Below are positions 56,501-64,000 of a stretch of DNA of 64,000 nt, in pieces. Below the pieces are notes generated by a model. The model was not told where the DNA came from. It saw only the letters and a list, made by a program, of their open reading frames with translations, and ran no database searches. Origin of the DNA: Syngnathus acus (Eukaryota; Chordata; Actinopteri; Syngnathiformes; Syngnathidae); assembly GCF_901709675.1 (NCBI RefSeq), contig NC_051102.1, forward strand, positions 9,123,412-9,187,411, given 5' to 3'. Position 1 is the stretch's first letter, and each line of letters opens with the position of its first letter. A program made the position numbers and the translations under genes.

Positions 56501-58854
56501 CTTCTCCTTATTCCAAAATGTCCTTTGGCGTCACTCGTATCTGGACGAGCTCCGTCCGGCTCATCGGATGGAGCGCAGGCAGCAGTAACGCTGGCTATGT
56601 TTGCCTCACATGCTCAGCTCACTCAGTCAGACAAGCACATGTAAACGCCGCAGGCCTCTTAAAATACATTCCCTAGAAAAATGCAATGACCGCACGTCTG
56701 ATACGCGTTGTCCGTGTTTACGGCAACAATGGCCTGACGGCTGCTTGCGGATTGTCGTGCCACGTGTTCCCGGAAAAGAACTTTGTATTTTGGTGCGGCT
56801 TAAGAGAGTAGCCGAGTAAGAGTAGCCTGTTGTTACTTTAGGATATTAGAACTCCAGCAGAAAGAAAAAGTACCGTAATTTTCGGACTATAAGTCGCACC
56901 AGCCATAAAATGCCCAAAAAAGTGAAAAAAAACATATATATGTATATAAGTCGCTCCTGAGTATAAGTCGCCCCCCCACCCAAACTATGAAAAAAACCGC
57001 GACTTATAGTCCGAAAATTACGGTAGTCTTCCAAAGAATGACTTGACTCACAAAAGGGGCTCTATTTCCATGACCGGCATAAATCCTACGCAGTGCGTGG
57101 TTACGTCTGCCTGGATGCGGATTAGATTCGATGTTGGTCATTTCACAGATGAGCTCGGCCAGTGGATCTGTGAGAGGGAGGGCTGCGCCACTGCATGAGC
57201 AGACTTTAATCACGCCGTTTCAATCATTGGCGCGCTAAGGTGCTTGGCAGTGGCCCTTCTGACAAATTGGCAAACAAACCCAGTGAACCTTGCGCTGATA
57301 CAAAAATCAGGATACATACATACAGTCGGAAATGCTCGCCTCGCTAATAAGGCGTTTCTTTACGCTCGGTCGACCGTCAACTCTTGTTTTCAAAGGATCA
57401 TCGGAAATGACTTGTTTAGAAAAAAGAAGAAAAGAAGAGCACGCTTTGAAGCTTGCCGTACGCATCAACAGCACCATTATCTTATTGATCTGCTGGCAGC
57501 AGTATAGAAAAGCCACCTGCGCTGGCCTTGAAAGAAACCGCACAACTCATTCAGCTGCTCGAAGCCCACATATCGCAGCCACAATATAAATTATCCTCGT
57601 GAATGTGTGTTTTCTTTCATAACACCCACAAAGCAACCATTCATTTGTTATTTAACCTTGACATCGTCATAATCAATCAACTTTAATAAGAAGAAAACGA
57701 TCTTCATCATGGCCCGTGTAACATATATGTCTGGGATGGGTTTTCTGTCCAAATACCACAAGAATCAAGAAGTACAGCACACTTTACACACACTATTTCT
57801 TATGTTGTTGAAAACAGCGCGGCGTAACGTCCCAGATACACAGAGCATTACAACATATATTAAGTAAGAGCATTGCTAAAAACATCACAACTAGCAACAA
57901 TTCCTCTGGTCTACTGAAAGACGCCTCAAAAAAGCGTGTAGGTCAAATCCGAGCAGGGAGAACAGTGGGGGGGAAAAATCCAAACAACCCAACAGCAAAC
58001 AAGATGACGATCATCTTACCTGTCCGAGGTCCAGGGTGATGTTGACCTTGTTGTAGCCTAAGCCCTTGGAGAGAGGGGGGCTCTGCCACCAGCGCTCCGT
58101 CCCATCGATAGCGCTGCTCACCGGGTGAGCTTTGCTCGGGTCGGCCGCGTTGCAGTAATCACAGAACTGGCCCTGCGTGATATCAAATATTTGGTTACGA
58201 CAAGTACAAAACGGGACTCGTTTGGATGAATGCATTTTTGAAATTTACTGGAACAGATCATTTTGACAAAATACAGTGAAAGTAAAGGGAAACAATAAGA
58301 TGGAAAAACAAGATATTATATGTCCCGGAGATTAAGTTTAGACCTTAAGGAACAGAATTGGACCCCTATTGTCCCCCCTTCAGTGCATTCAAATGCTGGC
58401 ATTGTGCGTAGGTTTGACTGAGAAGCGCTATTATTCCTAACGTGATGGAGAGCCCTTCTATTTCTACTGCTGAAGGCTATTTCCTTGACAAACAATGGAG
58501 GAAAACTCCACTTGAAACCTTGTATGAGGCAACAGGAAACATTCAGAATGGTGCCTTTGTAATGTTAGTACAGATGCTGGTGCGCGCAATCTTTACCCGA
58601 ATATTTTGAGCCAGAAGTCCAGCGGTTGGTCCCCCGACAAGTTTACAGTACAAATCCGCCCTCGGCGTCCCGAACTCATCCTTCCCGCAGGTTGCTGACG
58701 CAGAAATCCTCGATCTTTGCGCCAGGTTGAGGTACGGGGGGCTCAGACTAAAACCAGTGGCTCCACTGAACGTTTCTTGTGCACGCGTGCACCTGCAAAC
58801 AATAATTGAGAGCAAAATTGCCGTGAGGTGAGCTCCCGTCACCTCGCTCCCCAT
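27714..58854 (-). CDS. lama3: Laminin subunit alpha-3 (whole gene, alpha3B model)
   Basis: Secreted basement-membrane protein, the alpha chain of laminin-332/-311 type trimers, binding integrins and dystroglycan through its LG domains. I trace 76 coding exons with consistent phases, from a signal peptide at 58854 to the stop TGA at 27714-27716, adding to about 3358 aa (human alpha3B is 3333). Order: LN, LE repeats, L4-like region, LE, second L4-like region, LE, coiled coil, LG1-5. An internal first exon at 38451-38729 gives an alpha3A form of about 1757 aa (38 exons). Identity over LAMA1, 2, 4 and 5 rests on the L4-region sequence, the alpha3A start and the neighbours ttc39c and osbpl1a. An upstream in-frame ATG at 58875 is possible. 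Exons are listed in the part entries. Confidence 0.97.
30650..30754 (-). other. Candidate cryptic 3'-terminal exon after LG3 of lama3
   Basis: On the minus strand a good pyrimidine tract and acceptor (TTCTGCTGCCTCATTTCCAG) lead into AGATGAAGGAGG. One frame reads [13 protein letters not shown] and a TAA at 30711-30713, and an AATAAA follows at 30664-30669. Spliced from the LG3 exon (phase 0) at the first AG it gives R and a stop; at the next AG it gives the [13 protein letters not shown] tail. Either end would yield laminin alpha-3 without LG4-5. No transcript evidence is available. Confidence 0.3.
30974..33798 (-). CDS. lama3: lama3 part: LG1-LG3 domains
   Basis: Exons 33604-33798, 33390-33538, 33133-33295, 32938-33065, 32499-32640, 32285-32380, 32047-32204, 31847-31964, 31630-31770, 31420-31550, 31167-31301, 30974-31094. 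LG1 has [21 protein letters not shown] and [22 protein letters not shown]2 has [16 protein letters not shown] and [16 protein letters not shown]3 has [27 protein letters not shown] and CTPDSPVQQ. This part binds integrins alpha3beta1 and alpha6beta4 in mammals. An arginine-rich stretch, [11 protein letters not shown], in LG1 is an insertion relative to human. The block ends at RDPKK, where the LG3-LG4 linker begins. Confidence 0.95.
33903..37008 (-). CDS. lama3: lama3 part: coiled-coil (domains I and II)
   Basis: Exons 36857-37008, 36330-36440, 36143-36254, 35909-36076, 35589-35785, 35334-35450, 34970-35124, 34761-34902, 34567-34666, 34358-34474, 34116-34286, 33903-34054. It opens with [10 protein letters not shown], whose cysteines match the interchain disulfide pair of laminins, and runs as heptads rich in Leu, Lys, Glu and Ala, for example [20 protein letters not shown] and [13 protein letters not shown] at the end (human RELIQQARDAASK). 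MENRNFTPQ matches human LRNRNFGKH. The donor at 34970 was set to GA|GTACGT, since the alternative puts the next exon out of frame. Confidence 0.93.
37085..38245 (-). CDS. lama3: lama3 part: LE repeats shared by alpha3A and alpha3B
   Basis: Exons 38132-38245, 37576-37694, 37411-37491, 37240-37340, 37085-37138. Seen: [27 protein letters not shown] then [32 protein letters not shown] and [15 protein letters not shown]. These are the membrane-proximal LE modules that lead into the trimer coiled coil. Phases 0-2-2-1-1 are all consistent. Confidence 0.93.
38451..38729 (-). CDS. lama3: lama3: alternative first exon of the alpha3A form
   Basis: 93 codons from [11 protein letters not shown] through a hydrophobic signal core, [18 protein letters not shown], to NRIE, then a GTAAAGG donor in phase 0. 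It joins the exon at 38132-38245 ([18 protein letters not shown]), just as human alpha3A joins its signal exon to GCSPGYYRDHKGLYTGRC. A TATA-like TTTAAGAGG lies upstream on the minus strand, near 38785. This implies a second internal promoter, as in mammals, where alpha3A is the main epithelial form. The N-terminus is longer than the human one (about 48 residues). Confidence 0.85.
38730..39886 (-). promoter_or_regulatory. Intron holding the putative alpha3A promoter
   Basis: This is the intron between the last alpha3B-specific exon and the alpha3A first exon. It carries CA/GT microsatellites near 39078-39102 and 39165-39222 and a run of about 28 G at 39510-39537. By position it must include the alpha3A promoter; no individual factor site is claimed. 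Confidence 0.45.
39510..39537 (+). repeat. Poly-G tract of about 28 bases
   Basis: A long run of pure G on the plus strand (C on the transcribed lama3 sense strand), about 0.8 kb upstream of the alpha3A start. Such runs form quadruplexes in vitro; here its length may also be inexact because homopolymers sequence badly. Confidence 0.85.
39887..40745 (-). CDS. lama3: lama3 part: second L4-like (laminin IV) domain
   Basis: Exons 40584-40745, 40375-40476, 40227-40310, 39887-40117, each a whole number of codons (54, 34, 28 and 77). Seen: [85 protein letters not shown] and [13 protein letters not shown]. This is the classic laminin IV pattern and the last alpha3B-specific part; alpha3A skips everything before here. 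Confidence 0.93.
40825..41714 (-). CDS. lama3: lama3 part: second LE block
   Basis: Exons 41503-41714, 41237-41441, 41026-41170, 40825-40965. Seen: [71 protein letters not shown] and [10 protein letters not shown]. The last exon ends HSSRKRRGK, a basic stretch at the edge of the next globular domain, matching human SSHKRRTK. Confidence 0.93.
41870..45663 (-). CDS. lama3: lama3 part: L4-like globular region of the alpha3B short arm
   Basis: Exons 45507-45663, 44562-44700, 43974-44116, 43802-43905, 43564-43720, 43312-43475, 43144-43252, 42966-43063, 42501-42675, 42301-42427, 42075-42223, 41870-41985. Landmarks shared with human alpha3[100 protein letters not shown] and CRDALVADG. Human LAMA5 has a related region, so this part alone would not exclude alpha5; the rest of the gene does. 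An extra related exon at 44868-45018 lies between the first two exons. Confidence 0.9.
44212..44517. mobile_element. hAT-type MITE in a lama3 intron
   Basis: 306 bases, beginning CAGTGATTCTCAACGAGTGG and GTCGGGACCC and ending GTGGGTCCCGAGTG, then CTGAGAACCTCTG. The two ends are imperfect inverted repeats over about 30 bases. I found no exact 8-bp target duplication, so family assignment rests on the ends. It lies in the intron directly after the duplicated exon pair. Confidence 0.7.
44868..45018 (-). CDS. lama3: lama3: extra exon, likely duplicate of the exon at 44562-44700
   Basis: Has an acceptor (CTTTTCAG) and a donor (T|GTAAGTGG), starts in phase 0 and ends in phase 1, exactly like the canonical exon at 44562-44700. 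Its protein, [20 protein letters not shown] then YATP, parallels [11 protein letters not shown] then [11 protein letters not shown]. Joining both in series through the shown donor makes T+AG, a TAG stop, so the two would be mutually exclusive. A weaker inner donor, AGAGCGAGG|GTCACA, would end in phase 0 and permit both. The C-terminal CCDC segment has no counterpart. It may also be a non-functional copy. Confidence 0.55.
45741..50247 (-). CDS. lama3: lama3 part: first block of laminin EGF-like (LE) repeats
   Basis: Exons 50132-50247, 49369-49487, 49013-49103, 48424-48555, 47992-48042, 47860-47910, 47457-47591, 47252-47386, 47117-47169, 46606-46705, 46136-46188, 45905-46010, 45741-45840. Each carries the eight-cysteine LE spacing, for example [47 protein letters not shown] and [13 protein letters not shown]. 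Two small 51-base exons (47992 and 47860) encode a linker rich in Thr and Pro, then [15 protein letters not shown], in the place where human alpha3B also has a non-LE insert. The block forms the rod of the short arm. Confidence 0.92.
50602..58854 (-). CDS. lama3: lama3 part: signal peptide and laminin N-terminal (LN) domain
   Basis: Exons 58597-58854, 58020-58172, 51490-51607, 51151-51269, 50893-51063 and 50602-50702. [20 protein letters not shown] is a good signal peptide. The LN domain follows with [72 protein letters not shown] and [20 protein letters not shown], ending [18 protein letters not shown]. These are the polymerisation-domain signatures of long alpha chains and align block by block with human alpha3B. 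The second intron is 6.4 kb, far larger than all others in the gene. Confidence 0.95.
51608..58019 (-). other. Large second intron of lama3
   Basis: A 6.4 kb intron in a gene whose other introns are mostly 80-500 bases. It has no exon that I can place. Several open frames, such as 51630-52430 on the plus strand, show no domain or signature. Contents noted: A runs near 54940-54965 and 55065-55080, a G run near 55621-55633, and a mariner-type MITE at 56873-57023. Its size makes it a plausible home for enhancers of the alpha3B promoter, which is inference only. Confidence 0.6.
56873..57023. mobile_element. Palindromic mariner-type MITE
   Basis: 151 bases with inverted ends CCGTAATTTTCGGACTATAA / TTATAGTCCGAAAATTACGG and flanked by TA on both sides (56871-56872 and 57024-57025), the target duplication of Tc1/mariner elements. 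Inside are further copies of TATAAGTCGC. The ends are among the commonest MITE termini known from fish genomes. Confidence 0.92.
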
Positions 58855-58875
58855 GTTCCACACTAGAGGTCCCAA

Positions 58876-60247
58876 CTGGAGGTCTGGTCATCTAAAAAGC
58901 CCCGAGGAGCGCCGCGTCCTTGTGGGCTGCGCCATTTACGCGCGACAGCAGAACACTTTGCCCAAGTCCAGCCTTTAGCGTGACGACCCACTGGAGGAGG
59001 AAATGTCCCGGGGACGCATGTTTCCTTGTGGAAAGCTTGTGGAAAGTGGAAAGAGAGAGAGAGAGATTCCGCTCACCGACGCTCTCAGGTGGCACACGTC
59101 GACCAGTTGTGTGGTCCACCTCTCGCGATTTGTCAGGGGGGGGGAACATTCCAGAATGCACTGGACTAATAACAACATATTTGTACTGAACTTCAACAAA
59201 AGTTGGCCGAAGTAAACATTTATACATGAACTAAACATCAAGTAAACATTTGTTTTCACTATCGATTAAAATCATTATTTCCATGTCTTACCACAACGAC
59301 AAAAAAGGTCTCCACACAAAATTTTTGTCCTCTTATATGTACTAAGTATTTAATTATTATATAGAGTCCTGGGTCAATTATTAAAAGGTGTAAATATCTT
59401 TAAATAAAAAAAGAAAAAAGTCGCGAGGAAATACAAAAGGTTACTCAATGTTGTTGTTTTTTACACTCTTATTTACTGTCTATGCCATTAGTTGTAATTT
59501 ACAGACTTTGTTTGAAATAACAAAATGACCTCTTTTTCAATCATTAATTTTTGGACACGTTACAAACTTCAAACAAAATAAATTCCATTATGTATTTGGA
59601 GGTTATTAATATGTATGAAACTGCAGGCGTTTGTGCACATCCCAAGTTATCATGACAATCATATAAAATATGTGCCTGTGTGCTTGTGTGTTTTCAACTC
59701 TAAATAATTGGAATTATTGAGGGATTTAAAACCGAAATTCGGCTTTTGGTAACTGCAGCACTGTCAAAAAAAAGAACTCTGGCTTCCTCTAGTGGTCACT
59801 ATAGTGTATATCAGTAGTGCCGAAAAAGAGAACTCTGGCCTCCTCTAGTGGTCACTATAGTGTGTAACTTTTCTCTTTTTTTAGGGGCGTAACAGAAGCC
59901 TCAAGTTTCAGATGTCGAAGTCAAACAAGAGCGACCCGACTGAGTTTCACTTCAGAACTTTTTTTTCTTCTTCTCAAGAACCGCATGTATAATAACTTAA
60001 CAATTATGTTTGAATGGGTTTCTAAGGTAGGTGAAGAAAAGTAAAGGCGCAGCAGTTTGGAACTTTTACGTCAACAACAAACTTGTGACTCACCCACTGG
60101 ACGGCATTGTTGAGCGTGGTGGCACGTCTGTGTCACACACTCGCCAACCAGGAACTTCGACCAGTGCGTTGTCATTAGTGGACCATTTTCAACTAATTGA
60201 AACCCCGGCTTTACATTTGTTGCTTTTGGGTCCCTTTAGACTCCGAC
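58876..60247. promoter_or_regulatory. Head-to-head intergenic region between lama3 and the VPS4-like gene
   Basis: lama3 leaves to the left and the MIT-only VPS4 gene to the right, so 1.4 kb holds both promoters. At 59770-59870 a segment of about 60 bases (AACTCTGG, then CTCCTCTAGTGGTCACTATA) is present twice in tandem. No TATA box is clear on either side. Confidence 0.45.
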
Positions 60248-61520
60248 ATGGAGCCCACCACTCTGCAGGTAGGATGAACGAACCGTCTCCTGTTGTTTCC
60301 GTATTCAACATTAATGACAAACTCATTTCGTCAACATATCAAGTCCTAATATTCTGTGTCAACCTGGAAAAGCTCATGTTTTGATTATGAACGCTTCTAG
60401 CAGCCATTTCTGAAGCGAAGAAGCTTGTGGAAGGACTGCTCTCGTTATAATACTTTGTGGACTGTAGCTAAAGGTCGACGAATCCAGCTTTTTCCACATT
60501 ATTTCATATTATTGCATTTATCATAACGTCTCTGCCCCGCTTATTGCAATAAAAGTGAGCTAAGGTCATGCAGTTCATAATTAAAACTTATTTTTAGCCC
60601 TACTCAAACAAATTGCGAGTTCCATAAAGGTTAATAAATAAAAACCAGGAAATAATTGATGCCTATCAAATGAATACAGACAGTAAATGAACAATGATGT
60701 GCGTTTAATACAGTTCATCGCATTATCCTCCTTAACCTTGAACAGTGTTGAGATTAATTTTGTTATTTATATTTAGTGATGAGAACGTATCTGCACTCCT
60801 CTCCAAATGTTTTGGAACAGCGAGGCCACTTTAGTTTTGCTGTCGACTGATGACATTTGTGTTGGACAGCAAAAGTCACGTTATTAACATTTCAGCTTTA
60901 TTTCCAGTTATCGCCATCTGGATCTGATACACAATATAAGGACGTGTAATAAAAATGCCATGCTCATTACTCCGCCCTACGGAAATATTTAAACAACCTT
61001 ATATTTATATATGATATATTTTCAGAAAGCTATAGCAGTGGCGCAGAAGGCGTCACAAGAGGACCAGGCGGGCAACTATGAAGAGGCCGTTCGCTCCTAC
61101 AAACAGGCTGTCAAGTACTTTCTCCACATTTTAAATCGTGAGTAGCTCCAACTGGGGTCTTCAGAGTCCGGACAAGAATGGCCATCACTGTACTTGTTGA
61201 ACAAAATTATGCTATTAAAGATGCTGTCTTTCTTTCCGTCAGGTGAACCCCAAGGTAAAGTTGGCAATCAGAAAATCAGAGACAAATGTAAGGAGTACCT
61301 GGACAGAGCGGAAGAGCTACAGGAGTACCTCGACTATAAAGAGGTTGCTACACAATTGTGTTTCATGTGCAAAAATACACAGTACATGTGGGTACGATAT
61401 AACCATCTTGACATGAGGTTGAAGTTACAAAAAGATACACATCGAGGCACAAGAATACTTTGTTGTCGCGCAACACAGAAGGCACATCGACTTACCACCA
61501 TACATGCTGTCATCATTTGA
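60248..61520 (+). CDS. VPS4-like protein with MIT domain only (truncated duplicate)
   Basis: Three exons: 60248-60268 (MEPTTLQ), 61026-61137 ([20 protein letters not shown] and on to VKYFLHILN) and 61243-61520. The first two splice at the same places and phases as vps4b next door; 61026-61137 is also 112 bases. The third begins [30 protein letters not shown] and then runs past the family's usual splice into a unique tail to a TGA, 136 aa in all. Full VPS4 proteins are about 440 aa; no AAA ATPase exon follows before vps4b starts. AATAAA sites at 61817 and 61939 could end the transcript. It could be a real MIT-only protein, which might bind ESCRT-III tails without ATPase, an alternative 5' module of vps4b, or a decaying copy. 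Intact frame and diverged but conserved residues argue against recent decay. Confidence 0.6.
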
Positions 61521-61816
61521 AGGAGCAAAGTCGTAAATCGACGACCGCTTGAGTGTGTACAAACTGTACGGATTTGAAGCAACTGTGGAGTTCATTTTTT
61601 TACATGGATTCAGAGTTTAAATGTCAATATTGCAGGGTTCCCTTCAAGGTCAATTCCTTTGTTTTTGCATACTGAAGACATGGTTTCTGATCAAAAAGAT
61701 TAGTCACAGAAGATTAGAATTCCAGCAAGTTCATGTTACGTACAATTAGATAAATAACTTGGGACAGAGCGCCTTTTGTTTGAAGTCACCCACGGCGAAG
61801 TGCTATTCCACCAAAT

Positions 61817-61944
61817 AATAAATATTATACACTTGAAGTGTCTGTTCAAATACTTTTGCTCAATTGAAAAGTGGATGGCTTCAAACAGAAAGCGCTCTGT
61901 CCTAAATTATTCAACACATCTGTATGTAAAGACCTTGAAATAAA
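61817..61944 (+). terminator. Two candidate poly(A) signals of the MIT-only gene
   Basis: AATAAA hexamers at 61817-61822 and 61939-61944 lie 300-420 bases after the stop codon of the VPS4-like copy and before the vps4b start. They suggest, but do not prove, that this copy has its own transcript end. Confidence 0.4.
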
Positions 61945-62400
61945 AGATACTCTGATACTGCTATAAATTTGAAACCCAATGGTCTTAAAACAAAGGAATT
62001 GACCTTGCCGTTCAAATACCTTTGGAGGGGGCAGTTACCGTCACAATTTACTGCCAAAATAAACTCATTTGCAAGTCAGCAATAAGAAGATGATGGGTAA
62101 AAACAAAACAAAAAGCTCATATACGGTATCTAAGTTTTGGTGCGTAGTTTAAAAAAAAAAAAAAAAAAAAAGTGACGTGGGCAGAGCGTCGGCTGCGTCG
62201 TGACGTCATCGCATTCCCTGTGCGCAAGTCGACGCTTTTCAATGCGGAAGTTGCTTCCCCGTACCAAGTGGGGGACGAAAACAAGCCGAACAGCTCCTAG
62301 AATTACATGTTGACGAGTTAACTTATCAACTAGGTTTTAAAGGAAAACTATTTTGAAGATCTCGCAATCGTTTAGGCTATCGGACAAGTGATCAGCCCTC
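61945..62400 (+). promoter_or_regulatory. vps4b promoter and 5' UTR
   Basis: Short gap before the vps4b ATG. It holds an A tract near 62150-62170, followed by a CpG-richer stretch (GACGTGGGCAGAGCGTCGGC and a GTGACGTCATCG CRE-like site near 62199-62210) fit for a housekeeping promoter. TGACGTCA is an exact CREB/ATF core, seen directly; use is inferred. Confidence 0.45.
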
Positions 62401-63814
62401 ATGGCTACCAACAATAATTTACAGGTAAGTGAAGGCTCAAAACAGACGCTGCCGAAATGTAATAATTATTTAAAAAAAAAAAAAATCATCGGTAACATTG
62501 ACTAAAGTTATTGTTTTTTCCTCGGTTGTTGATATTCAGGAAAACACTTTTAGTATTAGAACGATTGTCAAAAGAAAAGAAAACCCAAAATGTTTTCTGC
62601 TAAGTAGCCATTTTAGCTCCTTTAGCCCTTGCTAACTTTGATATTCTCCGATCAAAATCGCCCCTGGACAGCTAAAAGTATCAGCAATGATCTCTTTACG
62701 CCAAAATAAAAGAGTCCTCAAGAATGATTTTAATTGTATGTCCGACAATGTGTCACTACCGTGAGCTTTAAGTGACAGCGCGGCTAACGATACTAGCATG
62801 TTGTTTTTGGCCTGTGCGGTGACTCCATCTTCCATTAGATGGGGACGTTGTTGTAATTATATCACAAACTTGAAAGATGGCTTTGGTATTGCGAAGACAT
62901 TTTTTTAAAGCTAGCTTTGGAGTCGTCTGGCAAAGAAAAAACAGAAGCCAAAAGGAAGTAGCCACCGTCGTCAGGTGCTGGCACTCCTACCTTGATGTCG
63001 TCACACGGAACTACTGTTTGCCTTCCAGTACACAACGTCGGTCGGGACATGAAACCTAACAATTGAACACTAGTGTGTGGAAAAAAATAATCAAGATTAT
63101 CGTGGACCTCGCACATCTCCGTGGAAGTATTATGAAAACTTTTTGACATTAAATGATCTTTCAAAAATCATTTGCTATATTGTTTTCCAAGCAGTTTGGG
63201 GAGAAAAAAAAAAAGTACATCATGCACCATAAACTCCTTGGGCCTTGGATTATTTGGATTGCCATTTTCAAGGGAGGGAAATGTTCTAATTTGTAAGTGT
63301 ATTAACTCAAATGGTTCTTTTGGTGTGTTTTTGCGCATAGAAAGCCATCGATCTTGCCAGCAAGGCGGCTCAGGAGGATAAAGCTCAGAATTATGAGGAG
63401 GCTCTGCGAATGTACCAAGCTGCTGTACAGTATTTCCTTCACGTGGTCAAATGTAAGTGATAATTCAGCCGGCATAGATGGCAAAGCTTTGAAAAGTCAC
63501 ACTCTGTTTCTATACGTCCTTTCAGATGAAGCTCAAGGTGACAAAGCTAAACAGAGCATCCGCGCAAAATGTGCCGAATATTTGGATCGGGCAGAGAAGT
63601 TGAAGGAGTATCTCCAAAAAAAGGAGAAAGCGCCAGCCAAACCTGTCAAAGAGTCGAGTGACAAAGGGTGCGTATGTGCGTCTGCGGGTGGGGCAGGTCA
63701 TATTTGCAGCCATTCAGGGCAGACTTAAGATCGTTGCCTTTGTTTATGTGCTCAGGAATGAGAGCGATGACGGTGATGATCCCGAGAAAAAGAAGATGCA
63801 GAATCAACTCTCAG
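62401..63814 (+). CDS. vps4b: Vacuolar protein sorting-associated protein 4B, first four exons
   Basis: AAA ATPase that disassembles ESCRT-III polymers at endosomes, the midbody and the nuclear envelope. Only the N-terminal part lies in the window: exons 62401-62424 (MATNNNLQ), 63341-63452, 63526-63667 and 63756-63814, all GT-AG and in phase. They encode the MIT domain, [20 protein letters not shown] to [20 protein letters not shown] then [18 protein letters not shown], and the acidic linker [27 protein letters not shown] and [16 protein letters not shown] match VPS4B better than VPS4A. The Walker A/B and SRH parts must follow beyond 64000, so the gene is cut by the window edge and is not truncated by nature. 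Confidence 0.95.
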
Positions 63815-64000
63815 GTTTGTTCTTAGTGTATTAGAGTTGTTGTTGTTGTGACGCACAGCACATCAGAGGTTGTTTATTTATTTTTTATTCTTATTATAAA
63901 TCTTGGCTCTCAGAGCTAGAGTAGAATCAACAAGGTTGAAAATAATCATTGATCATGAGCAGCCAGACTAAGTTGCAGAATGTTCCATTTGCAAAATCAT

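Overview
This is eukaryotic, vertebrate DNA, almost certainly from a ray-finned fish with compact genes. Short exons sit between GT-AG introns of about 80-150 bp, there are AATAAA signals, CA/CT microsatellites and fish-type hAT and mariner MITEs, and every recognisable gene is a vertebrate family. I joined the exons by hand, checking splice sites and reading phase. Four complete coding models come out at close to their human lengths: histamine receptor 392 aa, ORP1S 435 aa, TTC39C 582 aa, laminin alpha-3 about 3358 aa.

Layout. 1-3275: non-coding. 3276-6143 (-): a three-exon histamine H3/H4-type receptor. 6144-14569: intergenic, with two copies of one hAT MITE and what look like broken exons of the long ORP1L form of osbpl1a (ankyrin exon at 10.8 kb, FFAT exon at 13.8 kb). 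14570-17729 (+): osbpl1a encoding the short ORP1S form (sterol-binding ORD domain). 18234-21734: a 3.5 kb hAT-like element with an 8-bp target duplication (one mismatch), packed with telomere-like repeats, tandem repeats and large hairpins. 22058-25768 (-): ttc39c, 14 exons. 26416-26905: an AT-rich palindromic element. 27714-58854 (-): lama3, 76 exons for the long alpha3B chain, with an internal alpha3A first exon at 38.5-38.7 kb. 60248-61520 (+): a truncated VPS4-like gene with only the MIT domain. 62401 to the window end (+): the first four exons of vps4b.

The order lama3 - ttc39c - osbpl1a - histamine receptor, with orientations, matches human 18q11.2 (LAMA3-TTC39C-CABYR-OSBPL1A-IMPACT-HRH4), except that CABYR and IMPACT are not visible. 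The genes share a location, not a pathway: an aminergic GPCR, a sterol-transfer protein of endosome/ER contacts, a TPR protein, a basement-membrane laminin chain and an ESCRT-III disassembly ATPase.

Most interesting points: (1) two separate frameshifts in ORP1L-specific exons while the ORP1S reading frame is intact; (2) a duplicated exon pair in lama3 whose phases allow either but not both, since joining them makes a stop codon; (3) a cryptic last exon with AATAAA right after the LG1-3 exons of lama3, where the protein is normally cut by proteases; (4) the MIT-only VPS4 duplicate just upstream of vps4b; (5) the composite hAT element between osbpl1a and ttc39c.
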